From assembly GCA_964573295.1 (NCBI GenBank), contig CAZNJE010000018.1, forward strand, positions 10,959-74,958: a stretch of DNA of 64,000 nucleotides, read 5' to 3'. Positions 15,587 to 24,013 of this stretch are shown one piece after another (the stretch's first letter is position 1; every line of letters starts with the position of its first letter). The notes under the pieces are model-generated. The model searched no databases. It had not been told where the DNA came from and saw only the letters and a program-made list of their open reading frames with translations. The stretch comes from CAYQJL01 sp964573295. Lineage in GTDB: Bacteria; Eisenbacteria; RBG-16-71-46; CAIMUX01; WJJG01. Both the position numbers and the translations under genes were made by a program.

Positions 15587-16954
15587 CTACCCCCCCTGTC
15601 CCTGGGCCCCATCCCATGTCGCGACTGAATCGCCGGAAGGCGCGTCCTGCCTCACCGTCGCATCTCCTGGCGATTGTTCCCGCCTCGAGACCGCCTGTCC
15701 GTGAGGCGCATCCCGCGTTGCTACCGCCCGACCCTGGATCAGCCGGCCATAGAGGTCCTCGAGCCGTTCCATGTGCGGATCCGGACCGTAGCGCTCTTCG
15801 TCCAGCGCTCGCGCGGCCTCACCCATGGCCACCATCCGCTTCGGATCCGCTTCCATCTCCGCCAGGGCTCTCGACAGATCCTGGGCATTACCCGACTCGA
15901 ATACCAGCCCCGTCTCGCCGTGCAGGACCATCTCGGGGATACCACCGATATTGGCCCCCACCACGGGGGTCCCCAACGCGAAGCTCTCGAGCACGGCGAA
16001 GGGAAGGTTCTCATACCATTCCGAGGGCACCACCGTAAAGGCCGCGCCGCGAATCGTATCCTGCAGGGCCTCTCCCTGAAGATACCCGGAGAACTCCACG
16101 TTGGTGAGACCCCATTCGGCCGCCCGGCGCTTGAGCGTCGCCTCCAGCGGTCCCTCGCCCAAGATGCGGCAGCGCATGCGGCTCCCCCGGTGCAGGTGAA
16201 CCGCCTCGAGCAGGGTGGCAATCCCCTTCTCGCGCGAGAGCCGGCCCAGGTAGATGTAGTAGTCGGAAGGCTTTGTCTCGGGCCGGTACTGGTCCATCGG
16301 CAGGAAGTAGGGAAAATGCACCAGCTTCTCGCGGGGCAACCCGAACTCGGCCACCTTCTCCAGCAGAAACCGGCTGGGGCACAGGAACAGGGAGACCTTG
16401 TGGTAGGTCTTGAGCCACTCGTGCACCGTGGCTTCCAGGAAACCGACCACCGACGCGGGGGTGGAGTTCAGCAGGCAGCGGTGGCGCACGACGTTCCAGT
16501 AGCGGCCGCCCTTGCAACACTCGCAGATGCCCTCGGGCGTCATCATCAGGTAGCCCGGGCAAACGACCTTGTAGTCATGCAGCGTGTGCACCATGGGCAC
16601 GCCCCGCCGGTGGAGGGCCGTGATCAGCGAGGGTGAGATCTGGTGGTAGATGTTGTGCATGTGGGCCACCTGCGGGCGCAGCTCCCGTACAAGGCGATCC
16701 ACATGGCGGACCGTTTCGCGGCTGTAGATGCTGCGCGCGCCGGCCTGCAGTTTCTGCCAGGGGCCCAAGCGGCCGTGATAATCCACCTCACCGACGAAGT
16801 AGCGTTCGTGCGGCGTCGGCAGGTTCCGCCGATGGCGCATCGCGAAAGGAATGACCTCGTGCCCGCGCTCGGTCAAGCGCTGGCTCACGTCGAGGTAGTA
16901 GCGCTCCGCGCCTCCCTTCACAAAGTGGTACTTGTTCGCCTGCACTACGCGCAC
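15587..16954 (-). CDS. GT4 glycosyltransferase with repetitive C-terminal tail
   Basis: The 455-residue protein is a second GT-B glycosyltransferase: QANKYHFVKGGAERYYLDV at the start, HTLHDYKVVCPGYLM, then YIYLGRLSREKGIATLLEAV and VPSEWYENLPFAVLESFALGTPVVGANIGGIPEMV, with a CECCKGG cysteine cluster between. A GTG at 16954 is chosen because GGGGGAG lies about nine bases upstream and family homology begins there; the frame is open to 17044. The last 45 residues (after YGRLIQGRAVATRD) are an imperfect duplicated, charged tail rich in DAPxG(D/Q)xV, again repeat-derived. It is separated from the sugar transferase by a 10-bp array. Confidence 0.87.
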   Translation of the reverse strand: MRVVQANKYHFVKGGAERYYLDVSQRLTERGHEVIPFAMRHRRNLPTPHERYFVGEVDYHGRLGPWQKLQAGARSIYSRETVRHVDRLVRELRPQVAHMHNIYHQISPSLITALHRRGVPMVHTLHDYKVVCPGYLMMTPEGICECCKGGRYWNVVRHRCLLNSTPASVVGFLEATVHEWLKTYHKVSLFLCPSRFLLEKVAEFGLPREKLVHFPYFLPMDQYRPETKPSDYYIYLGRLSREKGIATLLEAVHLHRGSRMRCRILGEGPLEATLKRRAAEWGLTNVEFSGYLQGEALQDTIRGAAFTVVPSEWYENLPFAVLESFALGTPVVGANIGGIPEMVLHGETGLVFESGNAQDLSRALAEMEADPKRMVAMGEAARALDEERYGPDPHMERLEDLYGRLIQGRAVATRDAPHGQAVSRREQSPGDATVRQDAPSGDSVATWDGAQGQGG

Positions 16955-17124
16955 GTTGTCCGCTCCCCCTTCACCCTCATTCAGCTTCCGGTTGCGGCGC
17001 GCCGGCCCCGGGCCGCCCAGCGCCGCGTTGGTGCGAGCCGCCATCGTCTCGATCGTTAACTCGGCTTCGCTGTCTCCATCCGCATCCTCACCGCCGCTCG
17101 TAGCGGCCTGTCCCGGGCTCTATC

Positions 17125-17285
17125 TGGCCCAAGCTGGACCTGGCTGGACCAAGCTGGACCTAGCTGGACCTAGCTGGACCTAGCTACCCCTAGCTGCCCC
17201 TAGCTGCCCCTAGCTGCCCCTACCTGGACCTAGCTGGACCCTAGCTGGACCCTAGCTGCCCCTAGCTGGCCCTAGCTGGCCCCGT
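17125..17285. repeat. 10-bp array (AGCTGGACCT) that begins at a stop codon
   Basis: Units AGCTGGACCT, AGCTGCCCCT and 11-bp variants fill the space between two leftward genes. The TAG of the sugar transferase (17272-17274) is part of the first unit, and almost every copy carries TAG on the minus strand. Because the period is not divisible by three, these stops fall in all three frames. Confidence 0.95.
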
Positions 17286-18114
17286 CCCCGCGCAGGACCG
17301 CCGGGACTGTCATGACCAGTGTCTTCAAATCCGTTCCGAAGGAGAGATTGTCGATGTAGTGCATGTCCAGGCGCATCCATTCGTCGAATTGGATCTTGTT
17401 GCGACCGCTGACCTGCCAGAGGCAGGTGATGCCGGGCGTCACCGAGAGCCGGCGACGGTGCCAGGGCTCGTACAGCTCCACTTCTTCGGGAATCGGAGGG
17501 CGCGGCCCCACGAGGCTCATCTCGCCGCGGAGCACGTGCCACAGCTGGGGCAGCTCGTCGAGCGAGGTTCTGCGCAGCACGCGACCGACCCGTGTCATTC
17601 GCGGATCGTTGCGAATCTTGAAGACCGGGCCGTCCATCTCGTTCAGGTGTTCGAGCTGCGCCTTGAGCTTCTCGGCGTCCGCACGCATGGTCCGGAACTT
17701 GAGGAACTGGAAGTGACCGGCACGCCGTCCGACGCGTGTGGAACGGTAGAAGACCGGTCCCTTCGAATCGAGCTTGATCGCGAGGGCCACGATCAGAAAG
17801 ACCGGACTCAGGCACAGCAAGCCGGTTCCGGATACGCACACGTCGAAGATGCGCTTGCCGTAGCGCTGATAGAATCCGCGGGGCACGAAACCGAGGGCGG
17901 GATCACCACCGGGCGTGGCGGTAGGTGTGGGCTTGGATGTACCCATGGATGTGCCCGTGGATGGGGCCATGGATGTGCCCGTGGATCTGCCCGTGGATGG
18001 GGCCATGGATGTGCCCGTGGATGTGCCCGTGGATGGGGCCGTAGCTGGGGGTCTGGGTGTGGCCGGATGAGAGCCGCCTCCACGATCCCCGTCTGCGCGA
18101 AATACCTGCCGCAT
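17272..18114 (-). CDS. Initiating sugar transferase (polyprenyl-phosphate type) with repetitive N-terminus
   Basis: The 280-residue protein carries the bacterial sugar transferase domain (PF02397 type) that attaches the first sugar phosphate to undecaprenyl phosphate. It has one membrane segment (CVSGTGLLCLSPVFLIVALAIKL), KGPVFYRSTRVGRRAG, FLKFRTMRADA, LRRTSLDELPQLWHVLRGEMSLVGPRPP and the C-terminal VTPGITCLWQVSGR. It is the short, ExoY-like form. The first 65 residues are unusual: Ser-Thr-Gly-Thr-Ser-Met-Ala-Pro units coded by an in-frame array (17932-18050) precede the domain, so the cytosolic leader is probably disordered. ATG 18114 has only a distant AGGAG. The gene follows a 436-bp gap with a possible sigma-54-like site. 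Confidence 0.9.
   Translation of the reverse strand: MRQVFRADGDRGGGSHPATPRPPATAPSTGTSTGTSMAPSTGRSTGTSMAPSTGTSMGTSKPTPTATPGGDPALGFVPRGFYQRYGKRIFDVCVSGTGLLCLSPVFLIVALAIKLDSKGPVFYRSTRVGRRAGHFQFLKFRTMRADAEKLKAQLEHLNEMDGPVFKIRNDPRMTRVGRVLRRTSLDELPQLWHVLRGEMSLVGPRPPIPEEVELYEPWHRRRLSVTPGITCLWQVSGRNKIQFDEWMRLDMHYIDNLSFGTDLKTLVMTVPAVLRGDGAS
17932..18050. repeat. In-frame array in the sugar transferase N-terminus
   Basis: GTGGATGTGCCC / ATGGATGGGGCC units of 12 bases in a 30- to 48-base higher-order pattern, coding Ser-Thr-Gly-Thr and Ser-Met-Ala-Pro steps. Confidence 0.88.
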
Positions 18115-18365
18115 GGACTCGCCCGCCTGCTCCTACATCAGAACCCGTCCCTGACCATTCCGGCGCACACAACAGTACGCGCACGCCGGTACGTATCCGA
18201 TGAACGCATCGTGGCCCCGGATCAGGGTCGGGCAAAGGACGCATGTCTTCCGGACACTCCAGCTCTGGGGTCCGGATGCTCAGGTATCAAGGGATCGCTA
18301 GGCAGTACCTCCTATGCCGCAGGTATCGGCCACCGTGCCGCTTACCTTTGCAATTGAATGAGCTT

Positions 18366-18381
18366 AGCACCTACGATGCCA
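18366..18381 (-). promoter_or_regulatory. Possible sigma-54-like -24/-12 element upstream of the sugar transferase
   Basis: On the minus strand TGGCATCGTAGGTGCT has the invariant GG and GC ten bases apart and matches 9 of 12 consensus positions of TGGCACG-N4-TTGCW. It would give a leader of roughly 240 bases before ATG 18114. A single match of this quality can occur by chance. Confidence 0.3.
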
Positions 18382-18405
18382 CACGGTCAATGGGGCTGGC
18401 CGGCT

Positions 18406-18543
18406 CGCTGCAACCGGTAGCGCTGGCCCCCAAGGACGGGCGCCCTCGACCCGCTGCAACCGGCAACGCTGGCCCCTAAGGACGGGCGCCCGCGGCCCGC
18501 TGCAACCGGCAACGCTGGCCCCTAAGGACGGGCGCCCTCGGCC
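18406..18543. repeat. 46-bp array between the membrane protein and sugar transferase genes
   Basis: Three copies of a 46-bp unit starting CGCTGCAACCGG and containing AAGGACGGGCGCCC begin at 18406, 18452 and 18498, ending just before the stop of the membrane protein gene. The remainder of 18115-18550 holds no gene. Confidence 0.93.
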
Positions 18544-18550
18544 CCCGCCG

Positions 18551-19567
18551 TCAACCCTGTGCCGGCGGCTCGAGGTCCTCCTGGCGGGAGATCCGTTGCA
18601 CCTGGGCGAGGGACAGGTTCTCCCGGATCAGGTAGATGAGTCCCACAAACACCACGGGAAACCACTGTGTCGCGTGGTAGAGGATCGAGAAACTCAGGGC
18701 CCGGTCGGTATCCCGGTAGCCAATGATGGCCAGTCCCAGCACCGCCGCGGCCTGAAGGGTGCCTACGAATCCCGGCCCCGACGGCACCATGACACCGATG
18801 GCCATGACCACCAGAACCATCAAGCTCGCCGTCGCCGGAAGCTCGGTCCCGCCCGATTCCAGCCTGGCCGAGGCAAAGCAGAGCTCGATGACCACCGTGA
18901 TGAGCCCCCACATCACGAGCGTCAAGACCCCGATCCCCACCAGACGGCGGAAATCACGCAAGATCCCAAGGCCCTCCCCGAAGCTCTGCAGCATACCGAT
19001 CAGGCGGTCCCGGATCCGCGCGGGCAGACACCAGCCCACCAGACGCGTGATCGGTTCCGGCTTCAGATAGAAGAAGACGAGGCCGGCGAGCGCGATGAAT
19101 CCGGCCACGAAGGCGAAGAGCACGCCGAACTTGAACGACCGGTGGTAGAAGGGCGCAAAGACGAGCAGGATGCCGAAGATCCCGATCATGCAGAACAGGT
19201 CGAAGAGTCGTTCGATGATGATGGTGGCGAAGGCGGCCGAACCGCGCAGGCCCGTCGAACGGCTCAGGACGTAGGCGCGAATGACCTCCCCCAGTCGCAT
19301 GGGCAGCAGGTTGTTGGACATGAAGCCGATGGAGGTCGCGCTGAAGAGTGTGTTTGGGCCGACGCGCTCGAGCGGGGCCAGAAGCAAGCCCCACCGCAGG
19401 GCGCGCACATACAACGAGAGGATCGTGATGAGCGAGGCCGGCGCGAGGAGCCAGTAGCGGGCGGTGCTCAAGTGCGTCCATAACTCACCGAAATCGGTCT
19501 TGCGAAAGGCAAGGTACAGGAAGACCCCGCTCAGCAGCAGGCCGATGATCATCGAATGTCGCTTCAT
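18551..19567 (-). CDS. LPG_synthase_TM (UPF0104/AglD-type) integral membrane protein
   Basis: The 338-residue protein has about seven to eight membrane segments and matches the lysylphosphatidylglycerol-synthase transmembrane family, named for the flippase half of MprF. Family hallmarks are LSLYVRALRWGLLL, GFMSNNLLPMRLGEVIRAYVLSRSTG, ATIIIERLFDLF and VPSGPGFVGTLQAA. There is no soluble aminoacyl-transferase domain. Relatives often sit in polysaccharide or lipid-carrier loci, so a role in moving a lipid-linked intermediate across the inner membrane is possible but unproven. ATG 19567 is chosen because GAGGA lies just upstream; the frame stays open for 65 more codons only through an Arg-Thr repeat generated by the adjacent array. 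Confidence 0.82.
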   Translation of the reverse strand: MKRHSMIIGLLLSGVFLYLAFRKTDFGELWTHLSTARYWLLAPASLITILSLYVRALRWGLLLAPLERVGPNTLFSATSIGFMSNNLLPMRLGEVIRAYVLSRSTGLRGSAAFATIIIERLFDLFCMIGIFGILLVFAPFYHRSFKFGVLFAFVAGFIALAGLVFFYLKPEPITRLVGWCLPARIRDRLIGMLQSFGEGLGILRDFRRLVGIGVLTLVMWGLITVVIELCFASARLESGGTELPATASLMVLVVMAIGVMVPSGPGFVGTLQAAAVLGLAIIGYRDTDRALSFSILYHATQWFPVVFVGLIYLIRENLSLAQVQRISRQEDLEPPAQG

Positions 19568-19569
19568 CC

Positions 19570-19672
19570 CGGTCCTCGTCCTGGTCCTCGCGCTCGCCCC
19601 GGTCCTCGTCCTGGTCCTCGCTCTGGTCCTGTTGCTCGCCCTGGTCCTGGCCCTTGCTCTGTTGCTCGCCCG
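19570..19672. repeat. Pyrimidine-rich 6/12-bp array upstream of the membrane protein gene
   Basis: CTGGTCCTCGTC / CTGGTCCTCGCT units. On the minus strand they give repeated GAGGACCAGGAC, so the start codon at 19567 is preceded by many Shine-Dalgarno-like GAGGA/AGGA cores. A separate 42-bp duplication with ACGCACTCGGAGCCGGCCGC lies at about 19685-19745. Confidence 0.88.
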
Positions 19673-19773
19673 CCCGCATCCGCAACGCACTCGGAGCCGG
19701 CCGCGCGTCGGGCCGCGGCCACACACGCACTCGGAGCCGGCCGCGTATCGGGTGAGCGCCACCCGATGCGAAT

Positions 19774-20940
19774 CTAGCGGGCCAAGTCCTCGAGCTCGCG
19801 GCAGATCAACGGGCCGATGTCCATGATGCTGGCCACCCTGGCGTGGTCGTAGTTGGCCAGCAACATCGTGTCGGAATCTACATGCTGCGGATGGTATCCG
19901 TGCATCGCCTGCGGCCCGCTGCGCCCCATGAAGCTCGGAACGAAAAGCTCCCCGGCGTCGGCCAGGAAGATCATCTCGCCGTAACGCCGGTCGGGGAACA
20001 GGATTCCCAGGCGCGCGAGCTCGTCATCCTCGACGATCCGGCCACCCGGCAAGGCCCGTAGCAACGCCTCGACCTGCTCCCGCACACCCGGTTCGAAGAA
20101 CCAGAAGCGCGCCATGGTCGAGTCGATGAAACCCAGGTAATGCTTCGGCATTCGAAGACCCAAACTTCCGAGGGGACCCAGGATATCGTGGCTGGAATGC
20201 ACATCGGCCATGCCATGGTCGCCGAAGATCAGGAGGCGAACCTCCCGGTAAGAGGACTGCGCGAGCTCGAGCATCCGGTAGGCAAACGCCTCGAAGTCTT
20301 TCAAGCAGCCGGCTGTCGGCTGGCTGCGGGTGCCGTGGGCGTGCATCACCGCATCCAGACGGGGCGAGTAGAAGAAGAGGAAATCGTCCTCGCCGCGCCG
20401 GATCGCCTCTTCCAACCCACGGCGATTGTCGTCTTCCGGCGTGTTCCAGGTCCAGGTCTGGTGCTTCAGTTTCAAGCGCGCGGCCACGTCGAACGGCGTC
20501 TCGATGCCCGGAAAGGCGCCTGCCTTGTAGATATCCACCCGCTGGCATAGATCGAATTGCGGCAAGAGCGTGGGCGGGATCTCGTAGAGACTGAAGTAGC
20601 CGGTGATCCCGCGGTGCCAGAGAGCCCGGGTGATCCAGCGACGGGTGAAGCCGTTGCGCCCGAGGAGTCCCGAGGTCAACCACAGCATGGGGGTGAACGG
20701 CCGGAAGACCGAATGCTCGGGATCCCGCAGGTACATACCCCAGTGACCGTGTTCGACCGGCGGCCTGCCGGTGAGCAGTGAGGGCACGCAGGCGCTCGAG
20801 TAGCCACAAACGCTATGCACCGGACCGTCCGGGGCGCCCAGCTGCGTGAAAGAGTCCCACTCCTTGACCAGCCGGTGGCCCAGGGCATCGATCATGATGA
20901 TCAAGACCAAGCGATCGCGCACACCATCCTCCCTCGCCAA
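19774..20940 (-). CDS. Alkaline-phosphatase-superfamily enzyme (type I phosphodiesterase/phosphatase-like)
   Basis: The 388-residue protein shows the alkaline phosphatase superfamily metal scaffold: LIIMIDALGH (first Asp) near residue 16, a nucleophile region CGYSSACVPSLLTGRPP near 45-60, SPRLDAVMHAHG (Asp and His), IFGDHGM (Asp-His) and a late MHGYHP histidine. There is no clear signal peptide or membrane segment, so it may be cytosolic, unusual for this fold. Relatives act on phosphodiesters, nucleotide sugars or phosphoglycerol groups. Its place between a nucleotidyltransferase-fold gene and a lipid-transport-like gene in an EPS operon suggests it trims or transfers a phospho-substituent. 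The substrate is unknown. Confidence 0.75.
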   Translation of the reverse strand: MAREDGVRDRLVLIIMIDALGHRLVKEWDSFTQLGAPDGPVHSVCGYSSACVPSLLTGRPPVEHGHWGMYLRDPEHSVFRPFTPMLWLTSGLLGRNGFTRRWITRALWHRGITGYFSLYEIPPTLLPQFDLCQRVDIYKAGAFPGIETPFDVAARLKLKHQTWTWNTPEDDNRRGLEEAIRRGEDDFLFFYSPRLDAVMHAHGTRSQPTAGCLKDFEAFAYRMLELAQSSYREVRLLIFGDHGMADVHSSHDILGPLGSLGLRMPKHYLGFIDSTMARFWFFEPGVREQVEALLRALPGGRIVEDDELARLGILFPDRRYGEMIFLADAGELFVPSFMGRSGPQAMHGYHPQHVDSDTMLLANYDHARVASIMDIGPLICRELEDLAR

Positions 20941-20949
20941 GCGCGGCGC

Positions 20950-22242
20950 CTAGGCGCCGGCGACATCGATCCACTGCACGAGATCCATCAGTCTACCCAA
21001 GATGGGGTCTGCAAAGCCATGATGCTGTCCACCATCGTTCGGACAGGCCGGCAGTCGGCGGCGCAAGGTCTCCCCCACATCGCTCGGACTCCCGCGCAGC
21101 ACTTCGGTCCACAGGCTGGGGCTGCCGCCGGGGTCCAAGCCCGCCCGCAGATAGGTTTCCGTCCAGTAGAGACAGAGCAAGAAGCTGCCCAATGTCGCCG
21201 GCCAGCAGCCTGGGCCCCAGCCGCGCACCAGCTGCAGCGCACCGGGCAGTGAGCAGCCCGGCGGCCGCCGGCGCACCATTCGGGTCCAGCGCCTGGCCCG
21301 TTCGCGCCATGGGCCACCTTCGGAGCCCAAGAGCACGCGCCAGCTGCGGGCATCGTCAAACCTGAACGCGCGGACGCCGCAAGCCTGGGCGCCGTCGATC
21401 AGAATGCGCCTGGCCAGGGGCGCCACGATCCGCCCGTCGGCGCCCGGCGGCGGCCACGCCGGATCGAGGCGCCACAGGCCCCAGGCCCGCGTCGTCGATA
21501 GCAGGGCCTCGGCATCGGGCAGGGCCCGCCGGCAGAGCGGGCCGTCCACCGCCGCGAGCCGGCGGCGAATCGAGCCTTCCAGCATCCCGTGTAAGGCCAG
21601 GTACGCCTTGCAGGCATCCAGCACCAACTTGCCGGCCTGGTGAGCCTCCCGCCAGTCGCCCGGCTGTGGGAGGCGCGCCCATTCGTCCCGAGCCCCTCGC
21701 TCCCGCAGGTGAGGCCGTGACAGATGCGCCCGCATCAGCTCGGCCACGCGGTTGACCAGCAGCCGCACGCTCTCGAAGGGGGCTGGCTCGGCCTTGATCC
21801 AATCACCCAGCACAGCGGGATCACCCGCCAGCACGAATGGCCGGCGCGAGATCTCGCAGATCTCCAGCGTCATGGGCATGCGCGGCAAGTCGGGCAGAGA
21901 GATGAATCCGGCATCGATGGGGTAGCCGGTCAAACCAGCCCGCTCAGCGTAGGGTTCGGTCGCGGTCCGCAATGCCCGGCGAAATGCCTCGCGTTCATCG
22001 ACCGTGCCCATGCGGCGCGCAAAGATGCCCACGTCGAGATCCGAGAGGGGCAGATAGCGCCGCCGGCCGTCTTCCTCGAACGCCACACCGGCCGCCTCGC
22101 CGTAGGCGGCGCTGCCCATCAGGAGGACCAGGGCCGGTTCGAACGGGCCCGCCTGTTCCTCGATCCAGGCCCGGGCCGGATCCAGCACGTCCCACAGCGC
22201 ATCGCTGAAGCCGGCCTGGATCGACAACGGGTTCCGCGGCAT
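20950..22242 (-). CDS. Pol-beta-type nucleotidyltransferase-fold protein, function unknown
   Basis: The 430-residue protein begins with a minimal nucleotidyltransferase core: LVLLMGSAAYGE (GS motif, residues 43-48), then LPLSDLDVGIF with the two metal Asp residues of DLD near 68-70. In typical members GS and DxD are about 10-13 residues apart; here the spacing is near 24 because of an insertion AGVAFEEDGRRRY. The following 330 residues are helical, Arg/Ala-rich and not recognised. It starts six bases after the BY-kinase-like gene and is followed nine bases later by the phosphatase-fold gene, so it is co-transcribed with EPS genes. Possible roles include nucleotidylation of a sugar or protein, or a toxin/regulator-like activity. 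None is supported beyond the fold. Confidence 0.65.
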   Translation of the reverse strand: MPRNPLSIQAGFSDALWDVLDPARAWIEEQAGPFEPALVLLMGSAAYGEAAGVAFEEDGRRRYLPLSDLDVGIFARRMGTVDEREAFRRALRTATEPYAERAGLTGYPIDAGFISLPDLPRMPMTLEICEISRRPFVLAGDPAVLGDWIKAEPAPFESVRLLVNRVAELMRAHLSRPHLRERGARDEWARLPQPGDWREAHQAGKLVLDACKAYLALHGMLEGSIRRRLAAVDGPLCRRALPDAEALLSTTRAWGLWRLDPAWPPPGADGRIVAPLARRILIDGAQACGVRAFRFDDARSWRVLLGSEGGPWRERARRWTRMVRRRPPGCSLPGALQLVRGWGPGCWPATLGSFLLCLYWTETYLRAGLDPGGSPSLWTEVLRGSPSDVGETLRRRLPACPNDGGQHHGFADPILGRLMDLVQWIDVAGA

Positions 22243-22248
22243 CGATGC

Positions 22249-23082
22249 CTAGACCCGTTCGCGCAGGAACCCGGGCAGGCTCTCCTTGCGGGCATTCAGG
22301 ACTGTGCCCAGAATGCGGCAGCGCGAGAAGTTGAGCTCGGCCACCGCTCGCTGGACGATCTCGCGGCGGGTACGATTCGCTCGCACTACCAGAACCACCC
22401 CATCACTGGCGGCCCCGATGAGCGGCGCCTCGGGGTGCTCCAGCGCGGCGGCGTTGTCGACGACCACCGTGTCGTAGAATCCCCCCAGCTCTTCGAACAG
22501 GGACCGGATCTGTCCGGAGCTGACCGCCTCGACGTGACGGATGCGGTCCCGGCCGGCCGGCAGGAAGTGCAGGTTGGCTTGTTCGGTTCGCAGGATCACC
22601 TTCTCGAGGGGACCGCCGCCCCGGAGCAACTCGGTCAGGCCGTCGCAGTCCCCAACCGCTTCGGAGAGGCTGGGAGCGGAACGCGCCATGTCGGCATCGA
22701 TCAGCAGTACACGCTTCTCGGCCACACGGGCGAGGAGGTAGGCGAAGTGGACCGCCAGGGTCGTAGTTCCCTCGCCGGGCAGGGCCGCCGTGAAGGAAAT
22801 GACCCGGCGCTGGTTGCGGCTAAGCAACACCTCGGTGTTCTCACGCAGGACGTCGAGTTCGCGCAGGAAATCGGTGCTCGGCTCCCCGAGCAATCCACCG
22901 GTAACCCCATCCTCGGGCTCGAAGCCGCCGGAGGGGGCCCGCTGCGGAGGCACCGGTGGAGCCGGGGGCTCTTCAGGCCCGGCGTCGCGACCACCGCCCG
23001 GCGGGGCACCAGGCGGCGCTGTCTCGTCGCCCGAGCCCTTGCCGCTCTTCGACTTCTGCAAGGCATCGTAGATATGACTCAT
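22249..23082 (-). CDS. BY-kinase-like polysaccharide regulator with altered Walker A
   Basis: The 277-residue protein opens with MSHIYDALQKSK, the signature start of tyrosine-kinase-like proteins in exosortase/EPS loci. A Pro-rich linker follows and then a ParA/CpsD-type domain (VISFTAALPGEGTTTLAVHFA, LLIDADMARSAPS, FYDTVVVDNAAAL). The Walker A lysine of the usual GEGKTT is Thr here (GEGTTT). The Walker B aspartate is present, but the usual DxPP is DNAA. No C-terminal tyrosine cluster exists; it ends LPGFLRERV. It may bind nucleotide poorly and act as a structural regulator of chain length. It overlaps the upstream ATPase gene by four bases (ATGA). Confidence 0.82.
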   Translation of the reverse strand: MSHIYDALQKSKSGKGSGDETAPPGAPPGGGRDAGPEEPPAPPVPPQRAPSGGFEPEDGVTGGLLGEPSTDFLRELDVLRENTEVLLSRNQRRVISFTAALPGEGTTTLAVHFAYLLARVAEKRVLLIDADMARSAPSLSEAVGDCDGLTELLRGGGPLEKVILRTEQANLHFLPAGRDRIRHVEAVSSGQIRSLFEELGGFYDTVVVDNAAALEHPEAPLIGAASDGVVLVVRANRTRREIVQRAVAELNFSRCRILGTVLNARKESLPGFLRERV

Positions 23083-23945
23083 CCACCCGCTCCTGTCCTG
23101 GCGATCTGCCCCGATGGCGTCGCGCCGTGGTAGCCGCGCTCCAGCTCCTGGATCGCGGAACGTACCGTGGCGCCGCCCAGCCTCTTCTGATCATGAACAT
23201 AGCCGATCAACAGCGCGCGGTCGCACAGCACGTTGATCAGCCGCGGAATGCCCTTCGAGTAACGCGCGACTTCATCGGCGGCATCTTCATCGAACAGACC
23301 ACCCACCCGGCCGCGGCTCGCGATCCGAACCCGGTGCTCGATGTACTCGCCCACCCCCGCCGGCTCGAGGGGACGTAATTCCCAGATACCTGGAATCCGC
23401 TGTCGCAGCTGGCGCAGGTTCTGTGAACTCAGCAAGCTCTTGAGCTCGGGTTGCCCGACCAGGATGATCTGGATGAGCTTCTGGGCACTGGTCTCCAAGT
23501 TCGACAGCAGACGGAATTCCTCGAGCGCGTGGGCGGTCAGGTTCTGCGCCTCATCGATCACGAGGACCGCGTTGCGACCGGCGTCGCGCAGGCGCAGCAA
23601 GTACTGCTGGAATGCCAGCAGCATGTCTACCTTACCCCGCCCCTGCACGGCCAGGCCGAAGTCGATCAGCGCCATCTGGAGCAACTGCTTGAAGGTCAGC
23701 ATCGCGTTCATCACGATAGCCGTGTCGACCGACTCGTCGAGCTGGTTGAGCAGGGTGCGGATGATCAGGGTCTTGCCCACGCCCACTTCGCCGGTCAACA
23801 CCAGGAAACCCTTGCGTTCCTGCACCCCATAGGCCAGATACGCCAGCGCCTCACGCTGGTCGGGAGTCATGAACAGGAATTTGGGATCCGGCGTCAGGTT
23901 GAACGGCGGCTCATGAAATCCGTAGAATGCCTCATAGGTTGCCAT
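23079..23945 (-). CDS. GspA/ExeA-like AAA+ ATPase of an EPS (exosortase-type) locus
   Basis: The 288-residue protein starts MATYEAFYGFHEPPFNLTPDPKFLFM, the characteristic N-terminus of secretion ATPases found in type II secretion (ExeA) and PEP-CTERM/exosortase EPS loci. It has Walker A TGEVGVGKT, Walker B NAVLVIDEAQNL and a sensor-like RQRIPGIWELRPL. The C-terminal peptidoglycan-binding domain of ExeA is absent, which fits the EPS-locus subfamily. The start at 23945 gives the family N-terminus, although the frame is open 95 codons further. It lies between the chain-length and BY-kinase-like genes, a clustering known from exosortase EPS loci. No exosortase or PEP-CTERM protein is in the window. 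Confidence 0.85.
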   Translation of the reverse strand: MATYEAFYGFHEPPFNLTPDPKFLFMTPDQREALAYLAYGVQERKGFLVLTGEVGVGKTLIIRTLLNQLDESVDTAIVMNAMLTFKQLLQMALIDFGLAVQGRGKVDMLLAFQQYLLRLRDAGRNAVLVIDEAQNLTAHALEEFRLLSNLETSAQKLIQIILVGQPELKSLLSSQNLRQLRQRIPGIWELRPLEPAGVGEYIEHRVRIASRGRVGGLFDEDAADEVARYSKGIPRLINVLCDRALLIGYVHDQKRLGGATVRSAIQELERGYHGATPSGQIARTGAGG

Positions 23946-24013
23946 GGTACATGAAGCCTCTGTGAGTCGAGCGGCGGGCTGCGCCGGAGAAGCTCCGCCG
24001 GAGGAGCCACCGC

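Noticed and set aside
18150..18365. GEMM (cyclic-dinucleotide) riboswitch in the long leader of the sugar transferase, because of GCAAAG and GGAGGTACTGCC fragments
   Set aside because: The order and the conserved tetraloop and receptor elements could not be aligned; a covariance search would decide.
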